Origin: Gastranaerophilus sp045639085
Lineage (GTDB): Bacteria > Cyanobacteriota > Vampirovibrionia > Gastranaerophilales > Gastranaerophilaceae
Length of the DNA: 24,176 nt
Direction: 5' to 3'
Assembly (NCBI GenBank): GCA_045639085.1
Contig: JAZUCM010000128.1
Coordinates: 1-24,176, forward strand
The position numbers and the translations under genes were made by a program. Position 1 is the stretch's first letter, and every line of letters begins with the position of its first letter. Of the stretch, positions 14,901 to 21,053 are shown piece by piece. A model generated the notes under the pieces. It saw nothing but the letters and a program-made list of their open reading frames with translations. It was not told the origin of the DNA and did no database searches.

Positions 14901-15144
14901 TTTCAACCTCTTTCATCTCATACATTTCATTAATTATTTCGCATAAATCAAAACGCATTTTTTGATAAATCCGAATACGTTCTTTAATCAAATTGCTGTC
15001 CAGTCCTAACAAATCTGCGCCGGAGAGAATATTTTCAACAAGCATTCCTTTCAAGTTTTCGATCCTCTTATCTATTGCCGCATTAATCCCGAGCAACAAT
15101 TCATCTTTACTCATTCTTTTTTCGTTTTCTGGCCTCGTACGCAT
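14887..15144 (-). CDS. Small early phage protein, helical
   Basis: An 85-residue protein. Start ATG 15144 has GAGG nine bases upstream; an alternative ATG at residue 11 (MSKDELLLGINAAIDKRIENLKG) lies nearer where homology would begin but has a poorer site. It is entirely helical with regular Leu/Ile spacing, which suggests a coiled coil or small adaptor. It overlaps the preceding transmembrane gene by 38 bases in another frame. No family is recognised. Confidence 0.55.
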   Translation of the reverse strand: MRTRPENEKRMSKDELLLGINAAIDKRIENLKGMLVENILSGADLLGLDSNLIKERIRIYQKMRFDLCEIINEMYEMKEVENVET

Positions 15145-15274
15145 CCTTATCTACCTCATTTTTACAATACTTGTATAACTCATCTATCACCAACAAACCA
15201 AAAGCAAAAAACATCAACAAAAACACTGCAATAACTATTGCCCCGATTTGTAAAACATTAACTAAAACATCCAT
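15107..15274 (-). CDS. Single-pass small membrane protein
   Basis: A 55-residue frame beginning MDVLVNVLQIGAIVIAVFLL and continuing MFFAFGLLVI, one long hydrophobic helix of about 25 residues, followed by a highly charged tail (DELYKYCKNEVDKDAYEARK then RKKNE). N-out or N-in topology cannot be fixed, but the lysine-rich C-terminus suggests a cytoplasmic tail. It starts two bases after the stop of the LuxR-type gene. Function is unknown. Confidence 0.6.
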   Translation of the reverse strand: MDVLVNVLQIGAIVIAVFLLMFFAFGLLVIDELYKYCKNEVDKDAYEARKRKKNE

Positions 15275-15276
15275 AA

Positions 15277-15462
15277 TTAACTCTCTTTCTTTTGTAAAAT
15301 TAACTCAACCCGATTTGCAACATTAAGTTTTTTGTAAATACTACAGACATATTTTTTTACCGTCGTTTTCGAGATAAAAAGCTCTTGCGCTATTTGGGCA
15401 TAAGTTTTACCCGCTATTAACAATTTTTGAACCTGTTTTTCGCGCTCAGTCAACTTTCGCAT
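15277..15462 (-). CDS. LuxR/GerE-type helix-turn-helix regulator
   Basis: A stand-alone DNA-binding domain of 61 residues from ATG 15462 (MRKLTEREKQVQKLLIAGKT), preceded by AAGGG; an upstream ATG at 15477 is possible. The sequence LTEREKQV...L.AGKTYAQIAQELFISKTTVKKYVCSIYKKLNVANRVELI matches the LuxR C-terminal domain almost residue for residue, with no sensor domain. Its place in the early operon suggests control of later phage transcription, replacing a sigma-like or Q-like activator. That role is inferred. The gene overlaps its upstream neighbour by 17 bases. Confidence 0.88.
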   Translation of the reverse strand: MRKLTEREKQVQKLLIAGKTYAQIAQELFISKTTVKKYVCSIYKKLNVANRVELILQKKES

Positions 15463-15643
15463 AATACCCTTTTTCAATCATTTTATCGACGACTTTCAAG
15501 GCGTTTAGATAACAAATAGCAATCATTTTACAATCTTGTTGTAGGGATTGATTTTGTTTCACCAAACGTTCATTTTCTTGCTTTACACGTTGCAATTCAT
15601 CTTGCAGAATTTCGCAATACGCCGGCATATCAATTTGCCCCAT
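15446..15643 (-). CDS. Small coiled-coil phage protein
   Basis: Sixty-five residues from ATG 15643, which has GGAGGG at ideal spacing; an ATG five codons upstream is less likely. The middle ILQDELQRVKQENERLVKQNQSLQQD, broken here only as a description, forms a leucine-zipper-like coiled coil, followed by a Cys-containing amphipathic helix. It overlaps both neighbours by several codons, so translation is probably coupled to the LuxR-type gene it precedes. It could be a partner of that regulator. No family assignment. Confidence 0.6.
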   Translation of the reverse strand: MGQIDMPAYCEILQDELQRVKQENERLVKQNQSLQQDCKMIAICYLNALKVVDKMIEKGYYAKVD

Positions 15644-16169
15644 ACTTACGCCCTCCACTTTTCAATTTTGCAGGAGCTTGATAAGCAACATGCTTAAAAT
15701 ATTTTTTCTCTATTTCAACGGAAAGTTTTGTGCTATCACACTCACGCAAAAGCCATTTCAAACGTCCGGCAGAAATTCGATAAAAATCATAAAACTTTTT
15801 AGAGCGAACGACTTTAACAATAACAATATCGTGGTCCGCTAAAAGATGAACAAGCGCCGGACAAACGTGCAATTTTTCACCGTCAGGAATTTCACACCGA
15901 TAAGTAACAACGTTCCCGCTCCAATTGTAATAAAGTGATGCAAATTTTTGCACAGGCCTGTTACATCCGTAAGGTTTGGCAAACGGATTATTTTTGTTAT
16001 ACGCACTAAAATATTGTGCAAACAAATCCACTTGAAATACACCTACGCGCTTGAATGAATATTTTACACGCTCAGTACTAAATTCAAGCAATTTTTGAGC
16101 GATTTCATATTCACGAGTAACCTCAAACTCATAGGAATGACCATTGATAATTTTAGTTATTGTAGCCAT
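15630..16169 (-). CDS. Early phage protein, function unknown
   Basis: A 179-residue protein with AGAGGTG before its ATG. It is rich in aromatic and basic residues (FSFKRVGVFQVDLFAQYFSAY; VVRSKKFYDFYRISAGRLKWLL), with several Cys, and ends in a basic tail SGGRKYGAN. Mixed alpha/beta content and its place among replication genes suggest a nucleic-acid role. I do not recognise a family and see no clear catalytic motif. Confidence 0.65.
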   Translation of the reverse strand: MATITKIINGHSYEFEVTREYEIAQKLLEFSTERVKYSFKRVGVFQVDLFAQYFSAYNKNNPFAKPYGCNRPVQKFASLYYNWSGNVVTYRCEIPDGEKLHVCPALVHLLADHDIVIVKVVRSKKFYDFYRISAGRLKWLLRECDSTKLSVEIEKKYFKHVAYQAPAKLKSGGRKYGAN

Positions 16170-16186
16170 AACACACCTCTAAAATT

Positions 16187-16432
16187 TTATATTTTGTATC
16201 TCTTACAAAACTGACAAATTTTATTTCGATTTTTAAAATAAAAATCAACCAACCCCATGCACCTAATGATCGTAATGCCATTTTGTGCCCTGATAAAAGC
16301 TGGAATATTTGGTGTCGGTGATTGTAATTCATCAGCAACACAAAGATTGTAAATAACTCTTTCGATAGCTTTTTGTTTTAAAATTTGATTAGGAGAAATA
16401 TTCTCATCCTTAAACCTTCTCGCCGTATTCAT
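16187..16432 (-). CDS. Small early phage protein, basic
   Basis: An 81-residue protein with AGAGGT seven bases before its ATG. It opens MNTARRFKDENISPNQILKQ, has a middle helix with NLCVADELQSPTPNIPAFIRAQNGIT, and ends in a basic Cys-containing segment KICQFCKRYKI. The two Cys (CQFC) could bind metal. No known family. It is cotranscribed between two other small early genes. Confidence 0.6.
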   Translation of the reverse strand: MNTARRFKDENISPNQILKQKAIERVIYNLCVADELQSPTPNIPAFIRAQNGITIIRCMGLVDFYFKNRNKICQFCKRYKI

Positions 16433-16453
16433 TTTCTACCTCTACTCGACAAA

Positions 16454-16603
16454 TTATCCATACACTTTAGTTTCTTTACGCTCATTTTCGGCCCGCTCCC
16501 ATTTATACAAAAGGTGCAGAAATTGAGCCAGTCTCAAATTTTTTTCCTGCTCTGACACAGGCGTTTTGTCAAATTGAACAATAACGTTAAATTTTCTTGC
16601 CAT
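16454..16603 (-). CDS. Very small early phage protein
   Basis: A 49-residue frame starting at ATG 16603 with GAGG upstream: MARKFNVIVQFDKTPVSEQE, then a helix (LAQFLHLLYKWERAENERKE). A strand-then-helix layout with good start signals and tight fit between its neighbours (18 bases after the SSB-like gene, 21 before the next) supports a real gene. Function is unknown. Confidence 0.6.
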   Translation of the reverse strand: MARKFNVIVQFDKTPVSEQEKNLRLAQFLHLLYKWERAENERKETKVYG

Positions 16604-16621
16604 AACTGATACCTCACTTTT

Positions 16622-16969
16622 TTATTTCAGCGGTACAAAATCACCGCTTAACTCGTCATACATAACTTTTTCGAACTTCCAACCGACCAATCCCACCTGA
16701 GAAACTTCTTTGGTGGAATTAGCCGGAGTAAATTTTGATTCGGATAACTTACCGCTGACAGAAATATAATCACCAACCCGAACGGAGTTCATGACTTTGT
16801 CAGCGAGTTCATTTTTTTGCGTGTTGAAAAACTTGATAAAAAAATTATCCCAATTTTCTTTGTTTTTCTTAACTCCGAGGTTGATTGATGTGACGCCTAC
16901 CCCTTTTTCGGAATACTTCATGTCAATCCATCCAACCCGTCCTAATAATGTAAACTGATTAGTCAACAT
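16622..16969 (-). CDS. Single-stranded DNA-binding-like OB-fold protein
   Basis: A 115-residue protein starting MLTNQFTLLGRVGWIDMKYS with the SSB-type first strand pair, then SINLGVKKNKENWDNFFIKFFNTQKNELADKVMNSVRVGDYISVSGKLSESK. The pattern 'n...l.Grvg....' to 'v..F...ae...k.v.kGd.i.v.G.l' is that of a bacterial/phage SSB OB fold, but the protein lacks the acidic DDIPF-type tail that recruits host partners. It probably covers replication-fork or recombination intermediates. It overlaps the excisionase-like gene by 11 bases. Confidence 0.8.
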   Translation of the reverse strand: MLTNQFTLLGRVGWIDMKYSEKGVGVTSINLGVKKNKENWDNFFIKFFNTQKNELADKVMNSVRVGDYISVSGKLSESKFTPANSTKEVSQVGLVGWKFEKVMYDELSGDFVPLK

Positions 16970-17138
16970 CGGTACAACCCTCCATATTCAAAAAACATGC
17001 AATATCTTCAGACGAAAACAAATATTTGCGTCCAGACTTCTTAAATTTTATTTCACCAAGCCGACATTTACGTCTAAGCGTTTGAATATTAATGCGCAAG
17101 ATGTTCGACGTTTCTTCTGTTGTATAAAACGTTTGCAC
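16959..17138 (-). CDS. Excisionase-like HTH protein
   Basis: A 59-residue frame from a GTG start at 17138 with AAAGAGG upstream: VQTFYTTEETSNILRINIQT, then LRRKCRLGEIKFKKSGRKYLFSS (shown split). This is the HTH_17/excisionase-type winged helix: 'yTteEvA..L.i...tlr.....G.i...k.Gr.yrf...di..fL'. It is the first gene of the minus early operon, right after the switch region, and may act as Xis, Cro or an early activator. The first residues would be read as fMet. Confidence 0.75.
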   Translation of the reverse strand: MQTFYTTEETSNILRINIQTLRRKCRLGEIKFKKSGRKYLFSSEDIACFLNMEGCTDVD

Positions 17139-17265
17139 AAAAACCTCTTTCTTTTTTGATTAAATTTTTGTAAACAAAATTGACACAATAGACAACATAA
17201 AAGTTGCCTTTGTGTTATGTTTAATTTAAAGTAATTTAAAACAACATTAAAAAACTTATAACTCA

Positions 17266-17294
17266 TTAATATCACATAGTTGACATTTTGTCAA
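17266..17294 (-). promoter_or_regulatory. Early lytic promoter
   Basis: On the minus strand a perfect TTGACA (17294-17289) is 17 bases from TATTAA (17271-17266). Start should be near 17259, leaving a leader of about 120 bases before the excisionase-like gene. The -35 lies inside the palindromic operator, so repressor binding would block it. Confidence 0.75.
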
Positions 17295-17297
17295 CTA
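17277..17297. promoter_or_regulatory. Palindromic repressor operator
   Basis: TAGTTGACA-TTT-TGTCAACTA is a perfect 9-bp inverted repeat, the best dyad in the switch region. A shorter related dyad TAGA-TTTTG-TCTA lies at 17304-17316, and a looser TTGACAcaatAGACAA at 17180-17195. Together they may form a multi-site operator for the S24-type repressor encoded beside them. Confidence 0.8.
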
Positions 17298-17308
17298 TTA
17301 ATTTAGAT
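17280..17308 (+). promoter_or_regulatory. Repressor promoter, divergent
   Basis: On the plus strand TTGACA (17280-17285) is 17 bases from TTAGAT (17303-17308), a weak -10. The start would be near 17315, close to the repressor ATG at 17332. Because the operator is symmetric, its two arms supply -35 boxes for both directions, so bound repressor would also repress its own gene. Confidence 0.55.
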
Positions 17309-17331
17309 TTTGTCTACTGGATACAAAGAAA

Positions 17332-17943
17332 ATGAAATTATCGGAATACAAAAACGAAATAGAAAAAAGACTTAACCTTCCTATAAGTTACGGCAAATTA
17401 GCAAGTATATTAGGAATTTCACGTCAATACATTTCAAAAATTAAAGACGACGAATTGGACTTAAAAAAACTTAACAAATTAAACACCCACTTTAATATTT
17501 TGTCAACTGAAGCAGAAGACTTTTTAAAAGTTCCAGTCAAAGGCGAAGTTTATGCAAGCATGGGTCACGGTGTAACAGTTTACAATGAAGCTCAAACTGG
17601 TGTATATGAAATCAGCAGAAAACTTGCATATGACATCGGAGTTGCACATGGACACGTTGACATGATTTTCGCATCAGGAAATAGCATGACACCAACTATT
17701 GAAGGCGGAGATAGTCTTTTAATTGACATTACTAAAAAAGACATCTATGATGGTAGAATTTATTGTGTCAGAATTGAAGGTCAACTTTACGCAAAGCGTT
17801 TACAAAAAATACCCCCCAATAAAGTAATAGTCATTTCTGACAATACTCAATACAAAAGTTTTGAGATAGACTTTTCGAAAAATATTGATTTTGATTTTGA
17901 AGTCATCGGAGAAGTCCGTTGGTGGGGTCGAATAGCAAAATAG
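17332..17943 (+). CDS. Phage repressor, S24/LexA-like (cI type)
   Basis: A 203-residue protein. Residues 15-45 form an HTH (LPISYGKLASILGISRQYISKIKDD). The C-terminal peptidase-like domain has the nucleophile Ser118 in FASGNSMTPTIEGGD and the general-base Lys155 in LYAKRLQK. The usual Ala-Gly or Cys-Gly cleavage site before the domain is replaced by VYASMGHG (73-80), so self-cleavage after DNA damage is uncertain. It is the first plus-strand gene after the operator and should keep the early promoter silent. The next gene starts ten bases after its stop, which suggests that the downstream accessory genes are expressed in the lysogen. Confidence 0.9.
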   Translation: MKLSEYKNEIEKRLNLPISYGKLASILGISRQYISKIKDDELDLKKLNKLNTHFNILSTEAEDFLKVPVKGEVYASMGHGVTVYNEAQTGVYEISRKLAYDIGVAHGHVDMIFASGNSMTPTIEGGDSLLIDITKKDIYDGRIYCVRIEGQLYAKRLQKIPPNKVIVISDNTQYKSFEIDFSKNIDFDFEVIGEVRWWGRIAK

Positions 17944-17953
17944 GGTTTCACAA

Positions 17954-18649
17954 ATGAATAAAATCAAAAGTAAAATAGCTAACATATTAGACAATCACCA
18001 TTTTGAAATATTCATAATTATCCTTATATTGATTAACTTAGGGATATTCATTTTTCAGACAGACGTTAAAATAAACGAAAAATACAACCAATTATTTAAC
18101 ATTATTGAAACAGTTTCCGTTATCATTTTTACAATTGAGTATATTTTTCGCTTAATCACAATTAAGAAATTCAAAGAAATATTCAACTCTTACATGCTAA
18201 TAGACCTTTTTTCAATTTTACCATTTTATCTTTCTTTTATGAACTTAAACACCATATTCTTGAGAGCCTTACGATTATTCAGAATTTTCCGAATTATCAA
18301 AATCACAAGATATTCAAACGCAATTTCAAATATTCAAAAATCTTTTTCAAAACGTAAACACGAACTAATTATTACAGGATTTATATTTATGATAGCATTG
18401 ATCTTATCATCAATATTTATCTATCTTGCTGAACATGGAACGGGCATTGAACAATTCTCAAGCATACCAAAAAGCTTTTGGTGGTCTGTCATAACATTCA
18501 CGACAGTAGGTTATGGCGATGCTTATCCCATAACAACATTGGGCAAACTTATTGCAAGTTTAACTGCAATTTTCGGGGTGGGGCTTCATGGACTATTAAT
18601 AGGTGTTATTAGCACTGCCATTTTTGACGTCATACAAAAGGAAAACTAA
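17954..18649 (+). CDS. Voltage-gated-type potassium channel (six helices)
   Basis: A 231-residue membrane protein with the full architecture of a prokaryotic Kv-type subunit: S1 (17-37), S2 (48-70), S3 (80-95), an S4 with arginines every third residue (R104, R107, R110, R113 in FLRALRLFRIFRIIK), S5 (137-159), pore helix with FWWSVITFT, the K+ filter TVGYGD (184-189) and S6 to about 225. No cytoplasmic C-terminal regulatory domain is present. It starts ten bases after the repressor stop, so it is probably cotranscribed with it in the lysogen. A potassium leak or depolarisation channel in that position could act in superinfection exclusion or as an abortive effector. Function in the phage is inferred; the channel family is clear. 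Confidence 0.92.
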   Translation: MNKIKSKIANILDNHHFEIFIIILILINLGIFIFQTDVKINEKYNQLFNIIETVSVIIFTIEYIFRLITIKKFKEIFNSYMLIDLFSILPFYLSFMNLNTIFLRALRLFRIFRIIKITRYSNAISNIQKSFSKRKHELIITGFIFMIALILSSIFIYLAEHGTGIEQFSSIPKSFWWSVITFTTVGYGDAYPITTLGKLIASLTAIFGVGLHGLLIGVISTAIFDVIQKEN

Positions 18650-18665
18650 CTTAAAGGTATGAAAT

Positions 18666-19256
18666 ATGGAACCTAATATTGAAGAACAAGAAATCATTAA
18701 AGAATATTTCAAAATGCAGGCTGAAACGCCCATAAAACTTTGCATTTATGAAAAACATTTAGAGTGGTTTTACGCCAATTGCCAATGGAATTATATTACC
18801 ATTCAAAAAAAACGCTTCGAGAACGAATGGATAGAACATTACGTATTGAAATCAAAACGATTTCATACGTTCAACAAAAAAGCCACAATCCAACCTATGT
18901 CATTCGAATATTTTATGGCACAGGATTACATGCAAGAGTACTTTCACGTAACATCGGAGACTTGCGATGCAATACAAAACTACATGTCCGAATTTTTAGA
19001 ATTTAGGAATCAAGACCCACATTATACATTAAAAATGTTTCGCAATTTTAAAATTGAAAAAAGAGAAAAAGAAAAACAAGGATGTTTTGAAGGCATTTTT
19101 TGGGTTATTACAATTATTTTAGCATTATTCGTTGCAACTATTCCATTAGCAATCTTTACTTGCCCTTGGACATGGAAATTAATAGACAAAATAACAAAAA
19201 AGGAAAAACAAAAAGATGAAAAACACATTATTAATACTCCTGATTGCATTGATTAG
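18666..19256 (+). CDS. Membrane-anchored protein, function unknown
   Basis: A 196-residue protein with AAAGGT before ATG 18666. The N-terminal 135 residues are soluble and rich in aromatics and charge (LEWFYANCQWNYITIQ; MAQDYMQEYFHVTSETCD). A strongly hydrophobic stretch follows at about 142-168 (FWVITIILALFVATIPLAIF), then a short basic tail. This gives a cytoplasmic domain tethered at its C-terminus. It follows the channel by 16 bases, so it may be a channel partner or sensor. No family recognised. Its end overlaps the next gene by 41 bases. Confidence 0.65.
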   Translation: MEPNIEEQEIIKEYFKMQAETPIKLCIYEKHLEWFYANCQWNYITIQKKRFENEWIEHYVLKSKRFHTFNKKATIQPMSFEYFMAQDYMQEYFHVTSETCDAIQNYMSEFLEFRNQDPHYTLKMFRNFKIEKREKEKQGCFEGIFWVITIILALFVATIPLAIFTCPWTWKLIDKITKKEKQKDEKHIINTPDCID

Positions 19257-19425
19257 CAGTTTTATGCAACCGGCTTTTGCCGAGAAGGTAATTTACAATC
19301 CGAATTCTGGTATTTACCATAGTACGAATTGCGCAAGCGCGACTCGTTGCAAATCGTGCATAAAGATTGAGAAACAAGATGCAATAAAAAAAGGAGCCAG
19401 AGCCTGCAAAAAATGCGGAAAATAG
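19216..19425 (+). CDS. Small secreted Cys-rich metal-binding-type protein
   Basis: Sixty-nine residues: a signal peptide (MKNTLLILLIALISS, cleavage near AFA-E) and a mature part with YNPNSGIYHSTNCASATRC, then a KSC motif and RACKKCGK at the end. The pattern Y-H-x(3)-C ... C-x-x-C with a final A-C-K-x-C is the small Ada-like/ComEC-tail metal-binding fold often seen as 'kyHr..C..l......i.l.eA...G...C..C'. It would act outside the cytoplasm. Its start overlaps the membrane-anchored gene and its end overlaps the next gene by 13 bases. Confidence 0.7.
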   Translation: MKNTLLILLIALISSFMQPAFAEKVIYNPNSGIYHSTNCASATRCKSCIKIEKQDAIKKGARACKKCGK

Positions 19426-19823
19426 TGGTTTCAATTTTAATATTTGCACTACTTCCTAATATTGCCACCGCCAAACACCTATATAAAGAAAAAGAGTATC
19501 AAAAGTATTGGTGTGGCAAAAAAGGGGGCATGTTGGAATACCGACTTCCCGACGGAACGTTTGTTGATTGCTTAACCAAAGAACTAGCCGTTGAGTTTGA
19601 TTTTGCTCCAAAATGGGCTGAATGTATTGGCCAATCACTTCATTACGGAATAAAAACAAAACGTACTCCGACGTGCGTGTTGATAATGGAACGCCCAATA
19701 AAAGATTTAAGGTACCTAAGACGCCTGAGAAACGTTGCATACAAAAAAGGAGTTCGAACATTCACAGTCAAACCCGAAAACCTAATAATAGATACCCAGA
19801 CGATACAAAATGTTATTGAATAA
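19413..19823 (+). CDS. Secreted protein with PD-(D/E)xK-like motif
   Basis: A 136-residue protein with a signal peptide (MRKIVVSILIFALLPNIATA). The mature part has YWCGKKGGMLEYRLPDGTFVDCLT, then ELAVEFDFAPKWAECIGQSLHYG. The order D (VDCLT), E-x-D (VEFDFA) and K (PKWAE) with a following helix resembles the PD-(D/E)xK nuclease core, and the KWAExIGQSLxYg motif is one I have seen in exported proteins of unknown function. Later LRYLRRLRNVAYKKGVRTF is basic. As a secreted nuclease-like protein it could degrade incoming DNA, but no activity is established. It is the last gene before convergence. Confidence 0.65.
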   Translation: MRKIVVSILIFALLPNIATAKHLYKEKEYQKYWCGKKGGMLEYRLPDGTFVDCLTKELAVEFDFAPKWAECIGQSLHYGIKTKRTPTCVLIMERPIKDLRYLRRLRNVAYKKGVRTFTVKPENLIIDTQTIQNVIE

Positions 19824-19824
19824 G

Positions 19825-20166
19825 CTTATTTCATCAACTTTGAACTAGCTCTCAGAATAACGAACTAACCTTGCATCAAGTCGTCATAATTGATATTATG
19901 CGAACGTGCAAAATCAATAAATGCAGCCTCTTTTTGTGTTAACCTTTTGGTAAACTGCAAAACTTGGCCTTGCGGTTTAGTTTTTCTGCCGGCATTAGAT
20001 CGGGCCCCACCCCATTTAATTTCTTGGACTTTCATATCAGCTTCTTTTATAATTTCAGAGGCTTGTTCTTTTGAAAACCTTTTTTTGATTAATTCTTCAG
20101 TTGTAATTTTGTTTCTCATAGAATTAACTCCTTATTTCAACAACTTTGAATTATCTGTCAGAATCG
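19825..20166. repeat. Imperfect direct repeats from the PIN gene 3' end
   Basis: Positions 20131-20166 encode the last codons of the PIN gene (ILTDNSKLLK and stop). Positions 19825-19860 are a diverged copy, about 30 of 34 bases identical, that would read ILRASSKLMK and stop on the same strand. The two copies bracket the 84-residue gene exactly, which suggests either insertion of that gene as a cassette or loss of a second PIN gene. Confidence 0.75.
19865..20119 (-). CDS. Small basic protein, possible antitoxin or adaptor
   Basis: An 84-residue protein starting 12 bases after the PIN gene's stop. A helical N-terminus (TTEELIKKRFSKEQASEIIKEADMKV), a basic Gly-rich hinge GGARSNAGRKTKPQGQ (AT-hook-like, as in many phage DNA-binding proteins) and a C-terminal LQFTKRLTQKEAAFIDFARS strand-helix that resembles a ribbon-helix-helix half. 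This could be an antitoxin for the PIN protein, but antitoxins normally precede or directly join the toxin, and this one follows. It is flanked by a duplicated PIN 3' end. Confidence 0.6.
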   Translation of the reverse strand: MRNKITTEELIKKRFSKEQASEIIKEADMKVQEIKWGGARSNAGRKTKPQGQVLQFTKRLTQKEAAFIDFARSHNINYDDLMQG

Positions 20167-20680
20167 TAATATCGAACGGACAATTTTTCAAATCTTTATC
20201 GTGAGAAACAAGCATGCAATTGTTTTCTTTTGCTAAAAAACCAAAATACTCATCCACAAAATCTATATCAGCATTAAAAAATTTTGAATAATCAAATTCT
20301 TCAAAGCTATCATTTAGTAAACAACACTTTTGTACAATTTTACGAATAATATCTCGTATTGTAATTAGCGCACGTTTATACGCCTCTGTATTCCTAAACT
20401 GCTTACTAAACTCAAATTTCCCATGCTCACTCTCATAAGCTACTCTTTCTTGCGCACTAAAATGTTTTGATAATTCTTGAATATTTAATGCGGTTATATA
20501 AATAACTGCATTTGCATTCAACACTCTTTTTAAGAATTCAGAATAATTCGCAACACGTTTCGCATCCATTACATCCAATGTCGGGAGATTATTAAATAAG
20601 TCAATCCAAATATTAGAATCAAAAATAAACACATCATCAGCTTTAGGTTGATAAATTTTAACATCAATTATCGTTGTCAT
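20132..20680 (-). CDS. PIN-domain ribonuclease
   Basis: A 182-residue protein with the PIN acidic set in order: D21 in VFIFDSNIWIDLF, E69 in ALNIQELSKHF, D140 in ADIDFVDEYFGF and D161/D163 in LVSHDKDLKN. PIN proteins are metal-dependent RNases, often toxins that cut tRNA, rRNA or mRNA. The gene overlaps the upstream STAS-like gene by 17 bases, so it is part of one operon with the ATPase. Length is somewhat above a typical VapC (about 130). All four acidic residues are present, so it should be active. Its pairing with a switch-like ATPase/STAS pair suggests regulated activation. Confidence 0.82.
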   Translation of the reverse strand: MTTIIDVKIYQPKADDVFIFDSNIWIDLFNNLPTLDVMDAKRVANYSEFLKRVLNANAVIYITALNIQELSKHFSAQERVAYESEHGKFEFSKQFRNTEAYKRALITIRDIIRKIVQKCCLLNDSFEEFDYSKFFNADIDFVDEYFGFLAKENNCMLVSHDKDLKNCPFDITILTDNSKLLK

Positions 20681-21053
20681 TAGCGATTTCTCTTTTCAAA
20701 CTTTCAATTATTTGTTTTCTATATTCAGGATCATTGTAATATTTTTGAGCTCTTTCCATTACTTGCTCATATAATTTTCTATCAGCATTAGAAATATTTT
20801 CCAATTTTATATCATTAATTTGTTGCTCAGATAATTCAGAATTATTGTATAATTGACCAACCGCCATATTCAAAAAAGCTGATGTTATGAAGTCAATATT
20901 CAAAAAATCCAAAACAACAGTTTTGCTATTTATAATTGCTGCGCAAATTTTTGCATAAATAGCATCTCCATCACTAACTGAAACAGCAGCATTTCCATTA
21001 ACTTCGCTATAAATATTTATCTTGTATTGATTATTCATAAATTCACCACTCAT
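20664..21053 (-). CDS. STAS-like (DUF4325-type) protein
   Basis: About 129 residues from ATG 21053, which overlaps the ATPase stop (TGATG); an alternative ATG at 21038 (MNNQYKINIYSEVNG) is also plausible. A first strand, then the core KTVVLDFLNIDFITSAFLNMAVGQLY matches STAS-like DUF4325 proteins ('v.lDf.gi..itsSFl.e.fG.l'). In STAS anti-anti-sigma factors a Ser/Thr at the start of that helix is phosphorylated by a GHKL kinase; here T or S follows FI in the same place. The C-terminal tail is acidic and helical and links to the next gene. It is translationally coupled to the ATPase. Confidence 0.78.
   Translation of the reverse strand: MSGEFMNNQYKINIYSEVNGNAAVSVSDGDAIYAKICAAIINSKTVVLDFLNIDFITSAFLNMAVGQLYNNSELSEQQINDIKLENISNADRKLYEQVMERAQKYYNDPEYRKQIIESLKREIANDNDN

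Noticed and set aside
20119..20132. Classic VapBC toxin-antitoxin pair for the PIN and 84-residue genes
   Set aside because: The small gene follows the PIN gene instead of preceding it, and the PIN gene is coupled to the STAS-like gene upstream; possible but not the simplest reading.
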